From JAGVLN01 sp964515755 (lineage in GTDB: Bacteria > Pseudomonadota > Alphaproteobacteria > Rickettsiales > JABSSG01): DNA of 33,322 nt. The stretch is from contig CAZEVK010000015.1 of NCBI GenBank assembly GCA_964515755.1, forward strand, positions 1-33,322, in the 5' to 3' direction. Shown here one piece after another: positions 8,794 to 17,955 of the stretch (the stretch's first letter is position 1; each line of letters starts with the position of its first letter). The translations under genes and the position numbers were made by a program. A model generated the notes under the pieces. It saw nothing but the letters and a program-made list of their open reading frames with translations, did not search any database and had not been told where the DNA came from.

Positions 8794-10434
8794 TTATAAT
8801 TCTGCTTCAAGCAAGGTTAGGTACGGATTAATTTGATTAGTTGAGGTTAATAAATAATTGCTTTGTTTAAATAATTGTTGCCATTCTTCTAGAGTTCTTA
8901 GCTTACCACCTGTTTCTATAATCATATTAATATCCAATAATCCTCCGATTGGGCTATCATGGCTAATAATAGTTTCAAATATCATTAGCTTGCGGATATT
9001 TAATTGATGCATTTTTTTAAGATAGCTTAAGACAGTTACATCATTAAAATAGTGTAGAAATCTTAAAAATATGGCTATATCATAATAACCTAATAATTGC
9101 TCCAATTTGTCAATGATCTTTATATTTAGCCCTTTTAGGTAATTAGAAGGAATGGTACTTTCAATCAATACATTAGCATCTAAATCATACTTGCGTTCTG
9201 CTAAATGTCTAATTAAGCCTAGTGATGTACGACCAAAGCCAATAATTTTTTTATCTGTTAATGTGTGATGTTTAAAATAATCACCTAAATCTTTAATTGC
9301 ATATCCTTCAAGGGCATTCAAATATGATACTATATTTTGCTCATTGGCTTCAGTATCTTTAAATGATGCATGGTTTGAAATTTGATTTTTTAATAAGTTA
9401 GGCAAGTTAAGCCAATCTTGAGCAGCAACGTTAGCCCATAATATTGCCGCATCATTTAAAAAACTATTCTTGCCATTTTGAAGCAATTTTCCTTTTTCTG
9501 TTAAATCCCATATATTCTTTTGTGTATCGTATATGACAAGCTTTAAATCCCAAAGTGCTTTTAATATGCGATTTAGATTCGTCTGGGGTATTTTAATTTT
9601 ATCTTTTAAGGTAGTAATACTTGAAGGTATTTGATCAAAAATGCCAAGTTTAACACCGGTATAGATAGTAAAAGTTTTCCAAAACCCCACCATATCACCA
9701 GATAGCTGATTGCCGTAAATAGAGGGGTTGGCAGCTGATATTGTAGTGATAATTTCATTATCAGTGTTTATTTGTAATATAATACCATCAAAGGTTTCTA
9801 CTCTCGCAAGGTCATTATAAAATGGCTCTACATTCTTATACCGCGTTGAGTAGATTTCTTTACCTTGTTTATCAATATGAAACCAGCCATTATCGTCTTC
9901 TGCTCTTGCGTATCCTTTATGAAATACATCTAGTTGTTTGAACCATCTATTATGAATATAACATCCGTTATTATCGATATGGGTAGCAAGGTCATCATGA
10001 TAAACTACTGCTACGCCATCTTTAAAGTCACCAACATAGTTGTATCTATCTCTATAAATAGAATTACCAGTTTTATCGATGTGGTAAAACTTTTCTCCAT
10101 CTTTTACTACACATAGATTCTCTTGAAAGTTACCCACCCATGAAAAATTGTTATCATAAGCACGCTCACCATTTGTTGTGATATGAAAGTATTTACTATT
10201 ATGTGCTACAGCCGCAAGGTCACAGTAAAAACCGTATGAGTTATCAAAACATTGATTATAGGCTGGTTTCCCATCGTAATTAATATGATATGCACCAGCT
10301 TTATCTTTTACTGCAGCAAGACCAACATTTGCGAATTTTAAAACTGTATGAAACTGATTATTATACAATGGCTTTCCATTTAATAAATGAAAAGTTCCAC
10401 AATCAGAAATAGTAATATTTTTAAATAGGGTCAT
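8794..10434 (-). CDS. WG-repeat protein fused to an O-methyltransferase-like domain
   Basis: The first ~235 residues are six repeats of about 37 residues built on (Y/F)HI-x3-G...Y...F and LA-x-V, the WG-repeat type. Residues ~240-330 match the winged-helix dimerisation domain of plant/bacterial small-molecule O-methyltransferases (GFWKTFTIYTGVKLGIFDQI). The C-terminal domain follows that family's order: IIGFGRTSLGLI in the SAM-loop position, FLRFLHYFND (compare LRxxLHDWxD, with the catalytic His), and GGKLRTLEEWQQLF. The SAM loop lacks the standard DxGGGxG, so binding could be altered. A methyl-transfer role in the pathway is inferred. The start ATG lies 2 bases after the stop of the glycosyltransferase-radical SAM gene. 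Confidence 0.85.
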   Translation of the reverse strand: MTLFKNITISDCGTFHLLNGKPLYNNQFHTVLKFANVGLAAVKDKAGAYHINYDGKPAYNQCFDNSYGFYCDLAAVAHNSKYFHITTNGERAYDNNFSWVGNFQENLCVVKDGEKFYHIDKTGNSIYRDRYNYVGDFKDGVAVVYHDDLATHIDNNGCYIHNRWFKQLDVFHKGYARAEDDNGWFHIDKQGKEIYSTRYKNVEPFYNDLARVETFDGIILQINTDNEIITTISAANPSIYGNQLSGDMVGFWKTFTIYTGVKLGIFDQIPSSITTLKDKIKIPQTNLNRILKALWDLKLVIYDTQKNIWDLTEKGKLLQNGKNSFLNDAAILWANVAAQDWLNLPNLLKNQISNHASFKDTEANEQNIVSYLNALEGYAIKDLGDYFKHHTLTDKKIIGFGRTSLGLIRHLAERKYDLDANVLIESTIPSNYLKGLNIKIIDKLEQLLGYYDIAIFLRFLHYFNDVTVLSYLKKMHQLNIRKLMIFETIISHDSPIGGLLDINMIIETGGKLRTLEEWQQLFKQSNYLLTSTNQINPYLTLLEAEL

Positions 10435-10436
10435 TC

Positions 10437-12776
10437 TTAAGCAACCAAAGGTTTCCTCATATTACAACTTTTACATAAATTTTTAGAGAAATAGTTTTTA
10501 CATAAATCTTGATATTCATCACTCGACCAAATTTGTTGCAACGTTTTTTCTTTTAAATTTCCAAAATTACCCAAAGATTTGCGTAAATTATTGGGTGCGC
10601 AGCAAGGATTAAATTGACCTTCGGTATTAACCCAGGCTTCTTGACCAAGGAAAGGACATGCACCACCAGGAGCAAGATCATCAACCGCATTTTCATCAAG
10701 AATGGTGATATTTTCAAGAGCTATGGTTTTGCCATTTGGTAGCTTTTTATTACTGATGATCTCAAAGACTTTACGTACTTCTTGATTCCATTTATTTATT
10801 GATTCTTTGCTTCTTCTCATTGATTGATCTTTTATCTCATCAAAATGTGCCCAAAGATGATGGCCTTTTACTCTATCTATGCCAAGTTCAATTGCAAGAC
10901 TTACAATATCAGCCAGTTCATTAATATTGTCTTCCAAAAAAGTTAGTTGGAGAGTTATTGTACATCTGTTCTTCCCAGAATTTGCAGATTCATCCCTCGC
11001 CATAATAAATGCTTTTAAATTAGCAAGTACTTGTTCCCATTTTGAACCTAACATTATCTTTTCATGAGTAGCCTTTGTAGCTCCATTCCATGATATTTTT
11101 ACATCTGATAAAATAGGTACAAGTAATTCAGACCATTTTTTTACACCTTTAACAGGGAAAGAGCCATTAGTCGTTAAATTGAGTTTGAGATTATATTGAT
11201 GGCACAGCTCAATAATTCTATCAAAATCTTTATATAATAAAGGTTCACCCATAGTAGAAGGTATAATTTCTCTAAGTGGCGTGCCGATTGATTCAGCTAA
11301 GACTTTTTCAATCATCTCAATTGACATCACTTTTTTACTGCTATTTTGGGACACCCGTTCTTCCTTTGCTTTGCTATAAGGAGAAAAGCATTCGCACATG
11401 ATACATTTATAATTACAATGATCTGAGTTGGTATCAAAAGTTATACGCCAAGGACCTGGTTTAGAATATACTTCTTTTTTACCTAGCTTATTTAAGATTT
11501 GTTTATATAGTTGTTCAATATCTTTAGTATGCTGGATAATATCAGGAATTTGTTGATTCTCTGAAAATAAATATCCATAGCTACCAAGCTTTTGTGCAAG
11601 AACAGGGTTATCTAAAAATTCTTGCATTTTATTGCTTAAATCCTGAGCATTTCTATGCTCGAATAACAATCCGTTTTTCATATGGGCTACATACTCACTC
11701 ATTCCACCATAATTAGCTGTAATAACAGCAACTCCGGCCTGTTGGGCTTCATGAATAACTAACGGAGAATTCTCTCCCCAAATTGAAGGCACAATAATAG
11801 CATCTACCTGATTAAAAACTACTTCAACTATTTTGCTATTGTCGTATCCCCCCATCCATTTAAAACGTTCTAATACATCAGGTGAGTATGATGCAGCTAT
11901 AGCTTTAAGTGCTGCTGTATCATCTTTTGTAGAGCCCCAGATTCTTAAAATTGGATCGCCTTTTAGTTGAGCAAACGCCTCGATTAAATTATGGATTCCT
12001 TTTTGTGGAGTATGAGTACCAATGTAGCCAAAAACAAACTTATTCTCTTTAGTTCTTTTTCGATTACTTAACCTTTTTAAATTAAATCCGTAATCAATAA
12101 AAGTGATTTTATGCTTTGGCAATTTAAACTCAGTGATAAACTTATCCATTAAGAATTTAGAAGGGGAGATAAAGTGATCAGTAAAATCAATAACCAAACG
12201 AGTTTTCTCTATTCTTTTACCAATCCAGTTTGTCCAATAGGTTAGATCATCCTTATAATCTTTTTCATCTCCAGAGAAACCACTAACATAACATTGATTA
12301 GCACATTTAGAGTCCTCTTGGCCATCACATAGTGCCCAGGGTTCTTTTGAATTTCTTTGTACAAATTGTCCTCTTGGACACATTAGCCAGAAATCATGTA
12401 ATGTAAAAATAGATGGTATATTAAGTTCTTTAGTTATTTTGGGAAGGTTAATCGAAAGGTGATTCAAATGTCCATAGTGGACTATATCAGGCTTAAACGA
12501 TTCTATGATTTCTTTAAATTTTTCATCAACCTGGCTGTGTATATATTTATCACGATATTTAGTTCTAGGAATATTTAAAAGATGAATAAGTATTTTTGGG
12601 TTATGTAAATCCAACTCGGTACTATAATGATAATCTGGTATAAAGCTGTTTTCTTGACGAGTAAAAACTTGTACTTCGTGCTTATTAGCAAGTTCATGAG
12701 CTAATATTTGACTATAAACTTCTGATCCAGCACTATACCTAGGCGGATAGCCATGTATCACTTTCAAAATTTTCAT
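10437..12776 (-). CDS. Glycosyltransferase (GT4-like) fused to a radical SAM/SPASM enzyme
   Basis: A 779-residue two-enzyme protein. Residues 1-~420 are a GT-B glycosyltransferase of family 4 type: MKILKVIHGYPPRYSAGSE, GYIGTHTPQKGI, and the donor-site pattern VPSIWGENSPLVIHEAQQAG. The rest is a radical SAM domain with the CxxxCxxC cluster motif (C454, C458, C461). It ends in a SPASM-type cysteine set (C707, C725, C726, C759, C768, C771) that would hold auxiliary iron-sulfur clusters. SPASM enzymes often modify peptides, but also sugars and alcohols. The fusion suggests that sugar transfer and radical chemistry act on the same intermediate. The gene overlaps the end of the epimerase gene by 38 bases. 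The reading frame is continuous, with no sign of a sequencing join. Confidence 0.92.
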   Translation of the reverse strand: MKILKVIHGYPPRYSAGSEVYSQILAHELANKHEVQVFTRQENSFIPDYHYSTELDLHNPKILIHLLNIPRTKYRDKYIHSQVDEKFKEIIESFKPDIVHYGHLNHLSINLPKITKELNIPSIFTLHDFWLMCPRGQFVQRNSKEPWALCDGQEDSKCANQCYVSGFSGDEKDYKDDLTYWTNWIGKRIEKTRLVIDFTDHFISPSKFLMDKFITEFKLPKHKITFIDYGFNLKRLSNRKRTKENKFVFGYIGTHTPQKGIHNLIEAFAQLKGDPILRIWGSTKDDTAALKAIAASYSPDVLERFKWMGGYDNSKIVEVVFNQVDAIIVPSIWGENSPLVIHEAQQAGVAVITANYGGMSEYVAHMKNGLLFEHRNAQDLSNKMQEFLDNPVLAQKLGSYGYLFSENQQIPDIIQHTKDIEQLYKQILNKLGKKEVYSKPGPWRITFDTNSDHCNYKCIMCECFSPYSKAKEERVSQNSSKKVMSIEMIEKVLAESIGTPLREIIPSTMGEPLLYKDFDRIIELCHQYNLKLNLTTNGSFPVKGVKKWSELLVPILSDVKISWNGATKATHEKIMLGSKWEQVLANLKAFIMARDESANSGKNRCTITLQLTFLEDNINELADIVSLAIELGIDRVKGHHLWAHFDEIKDQSMRRSKESINKWNQEVRKVFEIISNKKLPNGKTIALENITILDENAVDDLAPGGACPFLGQEAWVNTEGQFNPCCAPNNLRKSLGNFGNLKEKTLQQIWSSDEYQDLCKNYFSKNLCKSCNMRKPLVA

Positions 12777-13707
12777 TTATTCTTACCATTGTTGATGGAT
12801 ATAATATTGCAGTATTATTTTTTAACTTCTCCAAATAATTGAATATTCCGACTCTAATATTATACTCAGGTTTCCAACCCAATAGTGATTTTGCTCTAGC
12901 GTAATTTCCATAAAATTTTGATGGATAGATAGAATCCTTTTGTTTTAATATAATATCTGAAGAGCTATTGCATAATTGCACTGTAAGATTTGCAAGTTCA
13001 AGTAAAGAAGTTGCTTTACCGGTGGTAAAATGAATTGCAGGTAAAGATTCACTTTGCGTAGACATAAGTTTAATAACTTGAATTATGCCTTTTGCTACAT
13101 CATCTACATAAGTAAAATCTAGTAAAGAATCTCCACCATTAACTTGTAATGGTAAGCCTTTAAGGGAATTAGAACAAAAAGCTGGAACAACACGTTCAGA
13201 ATAGTCACATAATCCACCAAACACATTGGAAAATCTTAATATTGTGGTTTGTAGCCCTCTATCTCTTGCATCATTTACAAGCTTCTCTGCATCAATTTTA
13301 CTTTTAGCATAATGATTATGTGGCCTAAATACACAATCTTCTTGAACTGGGAAAATATTTTGTTGTCCATATACCTCTCTACTACTAGCATAGATTAGCC
13401 ATGGTTTAGTAGGGGATTCTAAACAAGCTTTAATAATATTTTTTGTGCCATCAACATTTACTTTTCTGCATAACCATGGATTTTCTTCTCCCCAAATCAC
13501 TCTTGATACAGCAGCAAGATGAACTACTCCAATACATCCTTTAATCATTTTTTTTATGTGATTAAAATCCAATATATTATTAGGACTAAGATTGGTTGGA
13601 TCAGCTCTGATGTCTATAGGACAAACAACATAACCTTGGTCATTTAGCAAATTATTTAAAGTGCTACCGATGAGTCCTAAAGCGCCTGTAATAAGTATTT
13701 TTTTCAA
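12739..13707 (-). CDS. NAD-dependent sugar epimerase/dehydratase (extended SDR)
   Basis: A 322-residue Rossmann protein. The dinucleotide motif GALGLIG is at 8-14 (GxxGxxG), the acidic D32 follows beta-2 (IDIRAD), and the catalytic set is S108/S109, Y133 and K137 (NHYAKSK). VVHLAAVSRV and NVDGTKN are typical of nucleotide-sugar epimerases and 4,6-dehydratases. The exact reaction (epimerase, dehydratase or reductase) cannot be told from sequence. It probably makes the activated sugar used by the glycosyltransferase encoded next, whose start lies inside this gene. It is the first gene of the leftward operon, with only 53 bases to the divergent ABC gene. Confidence 0.9.
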   Translation of the reverse strand: MKKILITGALGLIGSTLNNLLNDQGYVVCPIDIRADPTNLSPNNILDFNHIKKMIKGCIGVVHLAAVSRVIWGEENPWLCRKVNVDGTKNIIKACLESPTKPWLIYASSREVYGQQNIFPVQEDCVFRPHNHYAKSKIDAEKLVNDARDRGLQTTILRFSNVFGGLCDYSERVVPAFCSNSLKGLPLQVNGGDSLLDFTYVDDVAKGIIQVIKLMSTQSESLPAIHFTTGKATSLLELANLTVQLCNSSSDIILKQKDSIYPSKFYGNYARAKSLLGWKPEYNIRVGIFNYLEKLKNNTAILYPSTMVRINENFESDTWLSA

Positions 13708-13760
13708 AATATTACTTTAAATAAAAATTAAAAATCTGTTCAATTCAATATAAAATTAAT
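13708..13760. promoter_or_regulatory. Divergent promoter region of the biosynthetic locus
   Basis: These 53 very AT-rich bases separate the epimerase (leftward) and ABC exporter (rightward) starts and must hold promoters for both, unless they are read from further away. TATAAA at about 13749 is a possible -10-like element for the rightward gene. No good ribosome site precedes the ABC ATG at 13761, and a later ATG (for example 13806) is possible. Confidence 0.4.
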
Positions 13761-15527
13761 ATGATGTTTTTTTTAATGCAACTAATAAATTCAAAAATGT
13801 TTAACATGGGAAACACAAGTTTTATTATAATTTTAAAAAGCTTAAGACCAATCTTCCCAAAATTAGTCATAATTTTATTATTAATATTGTTATGGACATG
13901 CTTTGAAACTTTTCTGCTTTATATGCTAAAGTGGGTGGTTGATAGTGGTAATAAATTTGATTATTTAGAGGTAAAGTGGTTATTGTATTTAAGTATTTTT
14001 ACTGTGATTGTTTTCTTTATTGAAGTTCCGATGCGTGTAGCCAATTTTTTACACGTACAAATCTTGCCAAAAGCAGCTCAAATACTTAGAGAAAATCTCA
14101 CTGCAAGACTTTTAAATAAAAATATAGGATTCTTTAGCAATGAAAAACTTGGTAATCTTGTATCTAGAATAACCGAGCTGCCTCAAGCAACTGAGAATAT
14201 AATTAAGATTTTACTTTATGGAATCATTGCCGGCAGTTTTAATTTTGTTGTTACTATTGTGCTAGTTGCCTTAAACCTTGGTATTTTAGCTTTATATTTC
14301 TTTATATGGTATACGCTGATGATGGTAGTAGGAGTATATTTTATTAAAAAAACTATAAATTTTTCTCAAAATTATGCTCATGGAATTAATATTGCAAATG
14401 CTGAACTTACTGAAGTTTTACAAAATATTTTGAATATAAAAATAGCTGCTAAAGAATTCTTTGAGTTAAATCGTATAAAACACTTCTTTCATAACGTTTT
14501 TTATTCGCAAACTCAACTAGAGATGCTTTCGTTTAAAGCAGATACGATAAGAAGTATCATTTCAGGTTTATTACTAATTGGGTTATTTGGGTTTATATTA
14601 TTAAAAGTATCTGACAAGAGTGCTACCTTTGGAGATTTAATCTTTGTTATAAGTTCTGCATTTCTTGCTCGTCGTGATATATGGCGAGTATCTTTACAAT
14701 TGACAGAAATCTATAAAGATTTTGGGTTTATTAAAGAGGTAGAAATTTTAACAAGTTCTGATTCTGAAAATCAAGAAATTATAGCCAAGCAAAATTCATT
14801 GAAGAATATTAAATCAATAAAGTTTGAGGCAGTGTCTTTCGGATTTGATAATAATTCATTAGTATTGAAGGACATTGATTTTGAAATTAAGCAAGGAATT
14901 AAAGTTGCATTAGTTGGTGCTTCTGGAGCTGGTAAAACTACTCTGGCAAAAGTCCTGCAAGGCATTAATAGAATGAATAAAGGTAGGATTTTAATAAATA
15001 ATCTTAATCAAACTGCATATTTTGATCATTCGATTATGGAGCACATAACTTACATTCCTCAAGAACCTGTATTATTTAATCGTACAATTTTGGAAAATAT
15101 TATTTATTTAAATGATAAAATAGATGCTAATTCTTTGGCAAAAATCGCTAAGATAACATTATGTGATGATTTTATACAAAAATTACCACAAAAGTATGAT
15201 ACTGTCCTAACTAACTTGGGTAATAATTTATCTGCAGGACAAAAACAAAGAATTGCTGTCGCAAGAGCGTTTTGTTCAAAAGCCAAATGGATAATCCTTG
15301 ATGAGCCTTCTTCTGCTTTAGATACAGTCACTGAAAAGCAGCTAATAAATAATCTATTAGCATTTTGTAAAGATCGAACCTTGATCATCATTACCCATAA
15401 TCCTAAAATTATGAGATTAATGGACAAAATTCTTCTTATGCAAAATGGCTGCAAAGTTGCAGAAGGAAGTTATAATGAATTAATAAAAAAATCTAAACCA
15501 TTTAAAAATTTAATAAGACAGGTGTAA
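13761..15527 (+). CDS. ABC exporter (fused membrane and ATPase domains)
   Basis: A 588-residue half-transporter of the MsbA/lipid-and-peptide exporter type. The N-terminal ~300 residues carry about six membrane helices. The ATPase has Walker A GASGAGKTT (386-394), the signature LSAGQKQR (490-497), Walker B WIILDE (510-515) and the H-loop IITHN. It should work as a homodimer in the inner membrane. There is no N-terminal C39 peptidase, so if the cargo is a peptide it is not cleaved by this protein. Its place opposite the biosynthetic operon suggests it exports the product or gives self-protection. The stop is followed after one base by the first threonine-aldolase-like gene. Confidence 0.92.
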   Translation: MMFFLMQLINSKMFNMGNTSFIIILKSLRPIFPKLVIILLLILLWTCFETFLLYMLKWVVDSGNKFDYLEVKWLLYLSIFTVIVFFIEVPMRVANFLHVQILPKAAQILRENLTARLLNKNIGFFSNEKLGNLVSRITELPQATENIIKILLYGIIAGSFNFVVTIVLVALNLGILALYFFIWYTLMMVVGVYFIKKTINFSQNYAHGINIANAELTEVLQNILNIKIAAKEFFELNRIKHFFHNVFYSQTQLEMLSFKADTIRSIISGLLLIGLFGFILLKVSDKSATFGDLIFVISSAFLARRDIWRVSLQLTEIYKDFGFIKEVEILTSSDSENQEIIAKQNSLKNIKSIKFEAVSFGFDNNSLVLKDIDFEIKQGIKVALVGASGAGKTTLAKVLQGINRMNKGRILINNLNQTAYFDHSIMEHITYIPQEPVLFNRTILENIIYLNDKIDANSLAKIAKITLCDDFIQKLPQKYDTVLTNLGNNLSAGQKQRIAVARAFCSKAKWIILDEPSSALDTVTEKQLINNLLAFCKDRTLIIITHNPKIMRLMDKILLMQNGCKVAEGSYNELIKKSKPFKNLIRQV

Positions 15528-15528
15528 A

Positions 15529-16584
15529 ATGGTTAAAAAAATAATTGACTTAAGAAGTGATACCATAACATTACCTACTCAAAGATTAATAGATAATATG
15601 GTTACGGCTGAAGTAGGAGATTATGCTTACGGAGATGATAAGGCATACAATGAGCTAGTCGATTATTGTAAGGATTTATTTAAAGTTGAAGATGCTATTT
15701 TTGTCACGAGCGGAATGCTTGCTAACCGGCTTGCGATTATGGCACAAACAGAACCTGGTGATGAGGTAATAACCGATTATAGTTATCACATTAACTTTTT
15801 TGATAGTGCTGCAACGGCTAAAGTTTGTGGAGTTGTATTAAATTGTGTCCATTCTTCCGATGGTATACTTACTTATAAACTTATCGAACAAGCGATTAAT
15901 ACTAAACCAAGATATAAGACTTTTGCGCAAGTGAAATTGGTGACCATTGAAAATACGATTAATAGTAGCCAAGGTAAAATCTTCCCAATTATCACACAAA
16001 AAGCTATTTATGAATATCTGATGAAAAATAACATCAGTTTACATCTTGATGGAGCAAGAATTTTTAATGCCCATATTGCTACTGGCATACCTCTAAGAGA
16101 ATATGCAAAATATACTGATACATTAAGCTTTTGTTGTTCTAAAGGGTTAGGTGCACCATTTGGCTCAATGCTGCTTGGAAAAAAAGATATTATTGAAAAA
16201 GCAAAGAAATATCAGACGTGGCTTGGCAGTGGTTATCATCAAATAGGTTTTCAAGCTAAAGCAGCGCTTTATGCGTTGCAAAATCATATTTTCCGACTTA
16301 ATGAAGACCATAAGTTAGCTCAACTTCTTTTTAAGAAGTTATCAAATATTCAAGGAATAAAACTGCTAAATAAAGTAGAAACAAATATGGTAGGTTTTGA
16401 TATTTCTTCTTTACAGGTAAGTAACAATGAATTTTTAGATGAATGTGCAAAAAGTGGCGTGCTATTATTTCCTTGGTTAGAAAATCAAATTAGAGCAGTA
16501 ATTCATTTGGGAATTACAGAAACTGGTGTTGAATATACTTCTCAGGTCGTTGATAATGCCGTCCAAAAATTAATGAATAAATGA
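15529..16584 (+). CDS. Threonine-aldolase-like PLP enzyme, first copy
   Basis: A 351-residue fold-type-I PLP enzyme of the beta-eliminating lyase/low-specificity threonine aldolase family: DLRSDT at the N-terminus, LHLDGARIFNAH at 171-182 (the Asp holds the PLP nitrogen) and CCSKGLGAPFGS with K205 as the Schiff-base lysine. Family members cleave beta-hydroxy-amino acids to glycine and an aldehyde, or run in reverse to build them. In this locus it could make a beta-hydroxy-amino acid unit or act on one; that is inference. It starts one base after the ABC stop, so it is in the same transcript. Confidence 0.9.
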   Translation: MVKKIIDLRSDTITLPTQRLIDNMVTAEVGDYAYGDDKAYNELVDYCKDLFKVEDAIFVTSGMLANRLAIMAQTEPGDEVITDYSYHINFFDSAATAKVCGVVLNCVHSSDGILTYKLIEQAINTKPRYKTFAQVKLVTIENTINSSQGKIFPIITQKAIYEYLMKNNISLHLDGARIFNAHIATGIPLREYAKYTDTLSFCCSKGLGAPFGSMLLGKKDIIEKAKKYQTWLGSGYHQIGFQAKAALYALQNHIFRLNEDHKLAQLLFKKLSNIQGIKLLNKVETNMVGFDISSLQVSNNEFLDECAKSGVLLFPWLENQIRAVIHLGITETGVEYTSQVVDNAVQKLMNK

Positions 16585-16593
16585 CTATAAATT

Positions 16594-17643
16594 ATGATAA
16601 AGATTGATTATTTTAGCGACACCAATGTTAAGCCCTCCAAGGCAATGCTTGAATACATGATGCAAGCAGAAGTCGGTAACGAAGCAGCAGGGGAAGACCC
16701 TACTGTTAACCAATTAATAGATAAAGTTTGTAAGCTTTTAGGCAAGGAAGCAGCGCTCTTTTTACCTACAGGTACTATGGCTAATACTATAGCCTTTCGA
16801 GTACATTGTAATCGGCCAGGCGATATTATAGTCTTGGATAAAACTTCTCATCCTTTAAGAGTTCAATCTGGTTCAATTGGGGGGGTAGTTAATGCTAATG
16901 CTTATCCTATAAATGGAATAAGAGGCATCTTTAACAAAGAGCAAATAATGCCTATTGTTAATAGAGGCCAAGGTCGAAATCTTCCAAGAGTTAGGCTTTT
17001 ATCAATTGAACAAACTACAAATTTTGGAGGTGGAGCAATTTGGCCTTTAGAGCAACTTAAAGATATTTGTGATTATGCTCATGCAAATAGTATTGCTACT
17101 CATTTAGATGGAGCAAGATTATTTAATGCACATATTGCAATGGGCATTTCTGTAAAAGAATATGCCAGGTGTTTTGATTCTGTTTATTTAGACTTTGCTA
17201 AAGGACTAGGTGCTCCAATCGGAACTATATTGGCTGGAAGTAAGGAATTCATTGAAGAAGCTTGGTATTATAAGTTTCAACAAGGTGGCTCAATGCATCA
17301 ATCAGGTATTTTAGCTGCTTCGTGTACTTATGCTTTGGATCATAATGTTACTAGGCTTGCCGATGACCATAAAATGACCTTCATACTTGCAGAAGGCTTG
17401 AGCAAAATTCCACAGATTGAGATAAATCCGAAGGAGTATGCTACTAATATTATCTTTTTTTCTCTACAAAATACTAGTTACACAGCCAATAGTTTTGTGG
17501 ATACCCTAAGGCAACAATCAAAGATTCGCATGTTAGCTATAGATAACAAAATCAGAGCTATATTACATATGGATATTTCTTTTGAGGATGTTCAAAAAAC
17601 CCTTGAAGAGATTTCAAAGGTTTTGGGTTCTGTCGGTATTTAA
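16594..17643 (+). CDS. Threonine-aldolase-like PLP enzyme, second copy
   Basis: A 349-residue member of the same family as the gene 9 bases upstream: YFSDTNVKPS, ATHLDGARLFNAH at 168-180 and DFAKGLGAPIGT with K203 as the PLP lysine. It is clearly diverged from the first copy, and the region after the conserved histidine (SHPLRVQSGS against SYHINFFDSA) differs. The two may therefore use different substrates or form a mixed oligomer. Both keep the catalytic lysine and aspartate. It is the last gene of the rightward arm; recognisable coding ends here and decayed genes begin. Confidence 0.9.
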   Translation: MIKIDYFSDTNVKPSKAMLEYMMQAEVGNEAAGEDPTVNQLIDKVCKLLGKEAALFLPTGTMANTIAFRVHCNRPGDIIVLDKTSHPLRVQSGSIGGVVNANAYPINGIRGIFNKEQIMPIVNRGQGRNLPRVRLLSIEQTTNFGGGAIWPLEQLKDICDYAHANSIATHLDGARLFNAHIAMGISVKEYARCFDSVYLDFAKGLGAPIGTILAGSKEFIEEAWYYKFQQGGSMHQSGILAASCTYALDHNVTRLADDHKMTFILAEGLSKIPQIEINPKEYATNIIFFSLQNTSYTANSFVDTLRQQSKIRMLAIDNKIRAILHMDISFEDVQKTLEEISKVLGSVGI

Positions 17644-17781
17644 TATATTATTACTATTACTAGAGGCTATTCAGTGAATATTTAATGTATACGAATATGC
17701 TAGGTATGATAAGGAGTTGTATTCCAGTCCTAATAAGCATGGTAAAACATTAAAGCCACCATCCTCCTCTTTTTTGCTTAA

Positions 17782-17955
17782 ATGCAAAGTAGAAAGGATA
17801 CAACGAGATTATTAACTGCAATAGATTTGTTAAATAAAAAATTTGGTAAAGATGCAGTTTCTATTGGAATGTTATCAGATGCAAATAAAGATGTGGCCAA
17901 GATTGCTTTTAGTAGAATACCGGATATGGATAAGCTTTTGAATAGCAATTTAATT
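17782..17955 (+). pseudogene. Fragment resembling the C-terminus of a UmuC-like Y-family polymerase
   Basis: The first ~55 residues (TTRLLTAIDLLNKKFGKDAV, then IAFSRIPDMDKL) resemble the end of UmuC-type polymerases, where a 'LM-x-aiD-x-iN-x-rfGk' helix precedes the C-terminus. The catalytic palm is absent and the frame runs on into unrelated sequence. This is a short remnant and the match is by motif only. Confidence 0.5.

Noticed and set aside
17644..17781. RiPP precursor gene next to the biosynthetic locus
   Set aside because: I looked at the ends of the locus and the 53-bp divergent gap for a short ORF with a leader/core layout; none has a ribosome site and a convincing core. A precursor elsewhere in the genome is not excluded.
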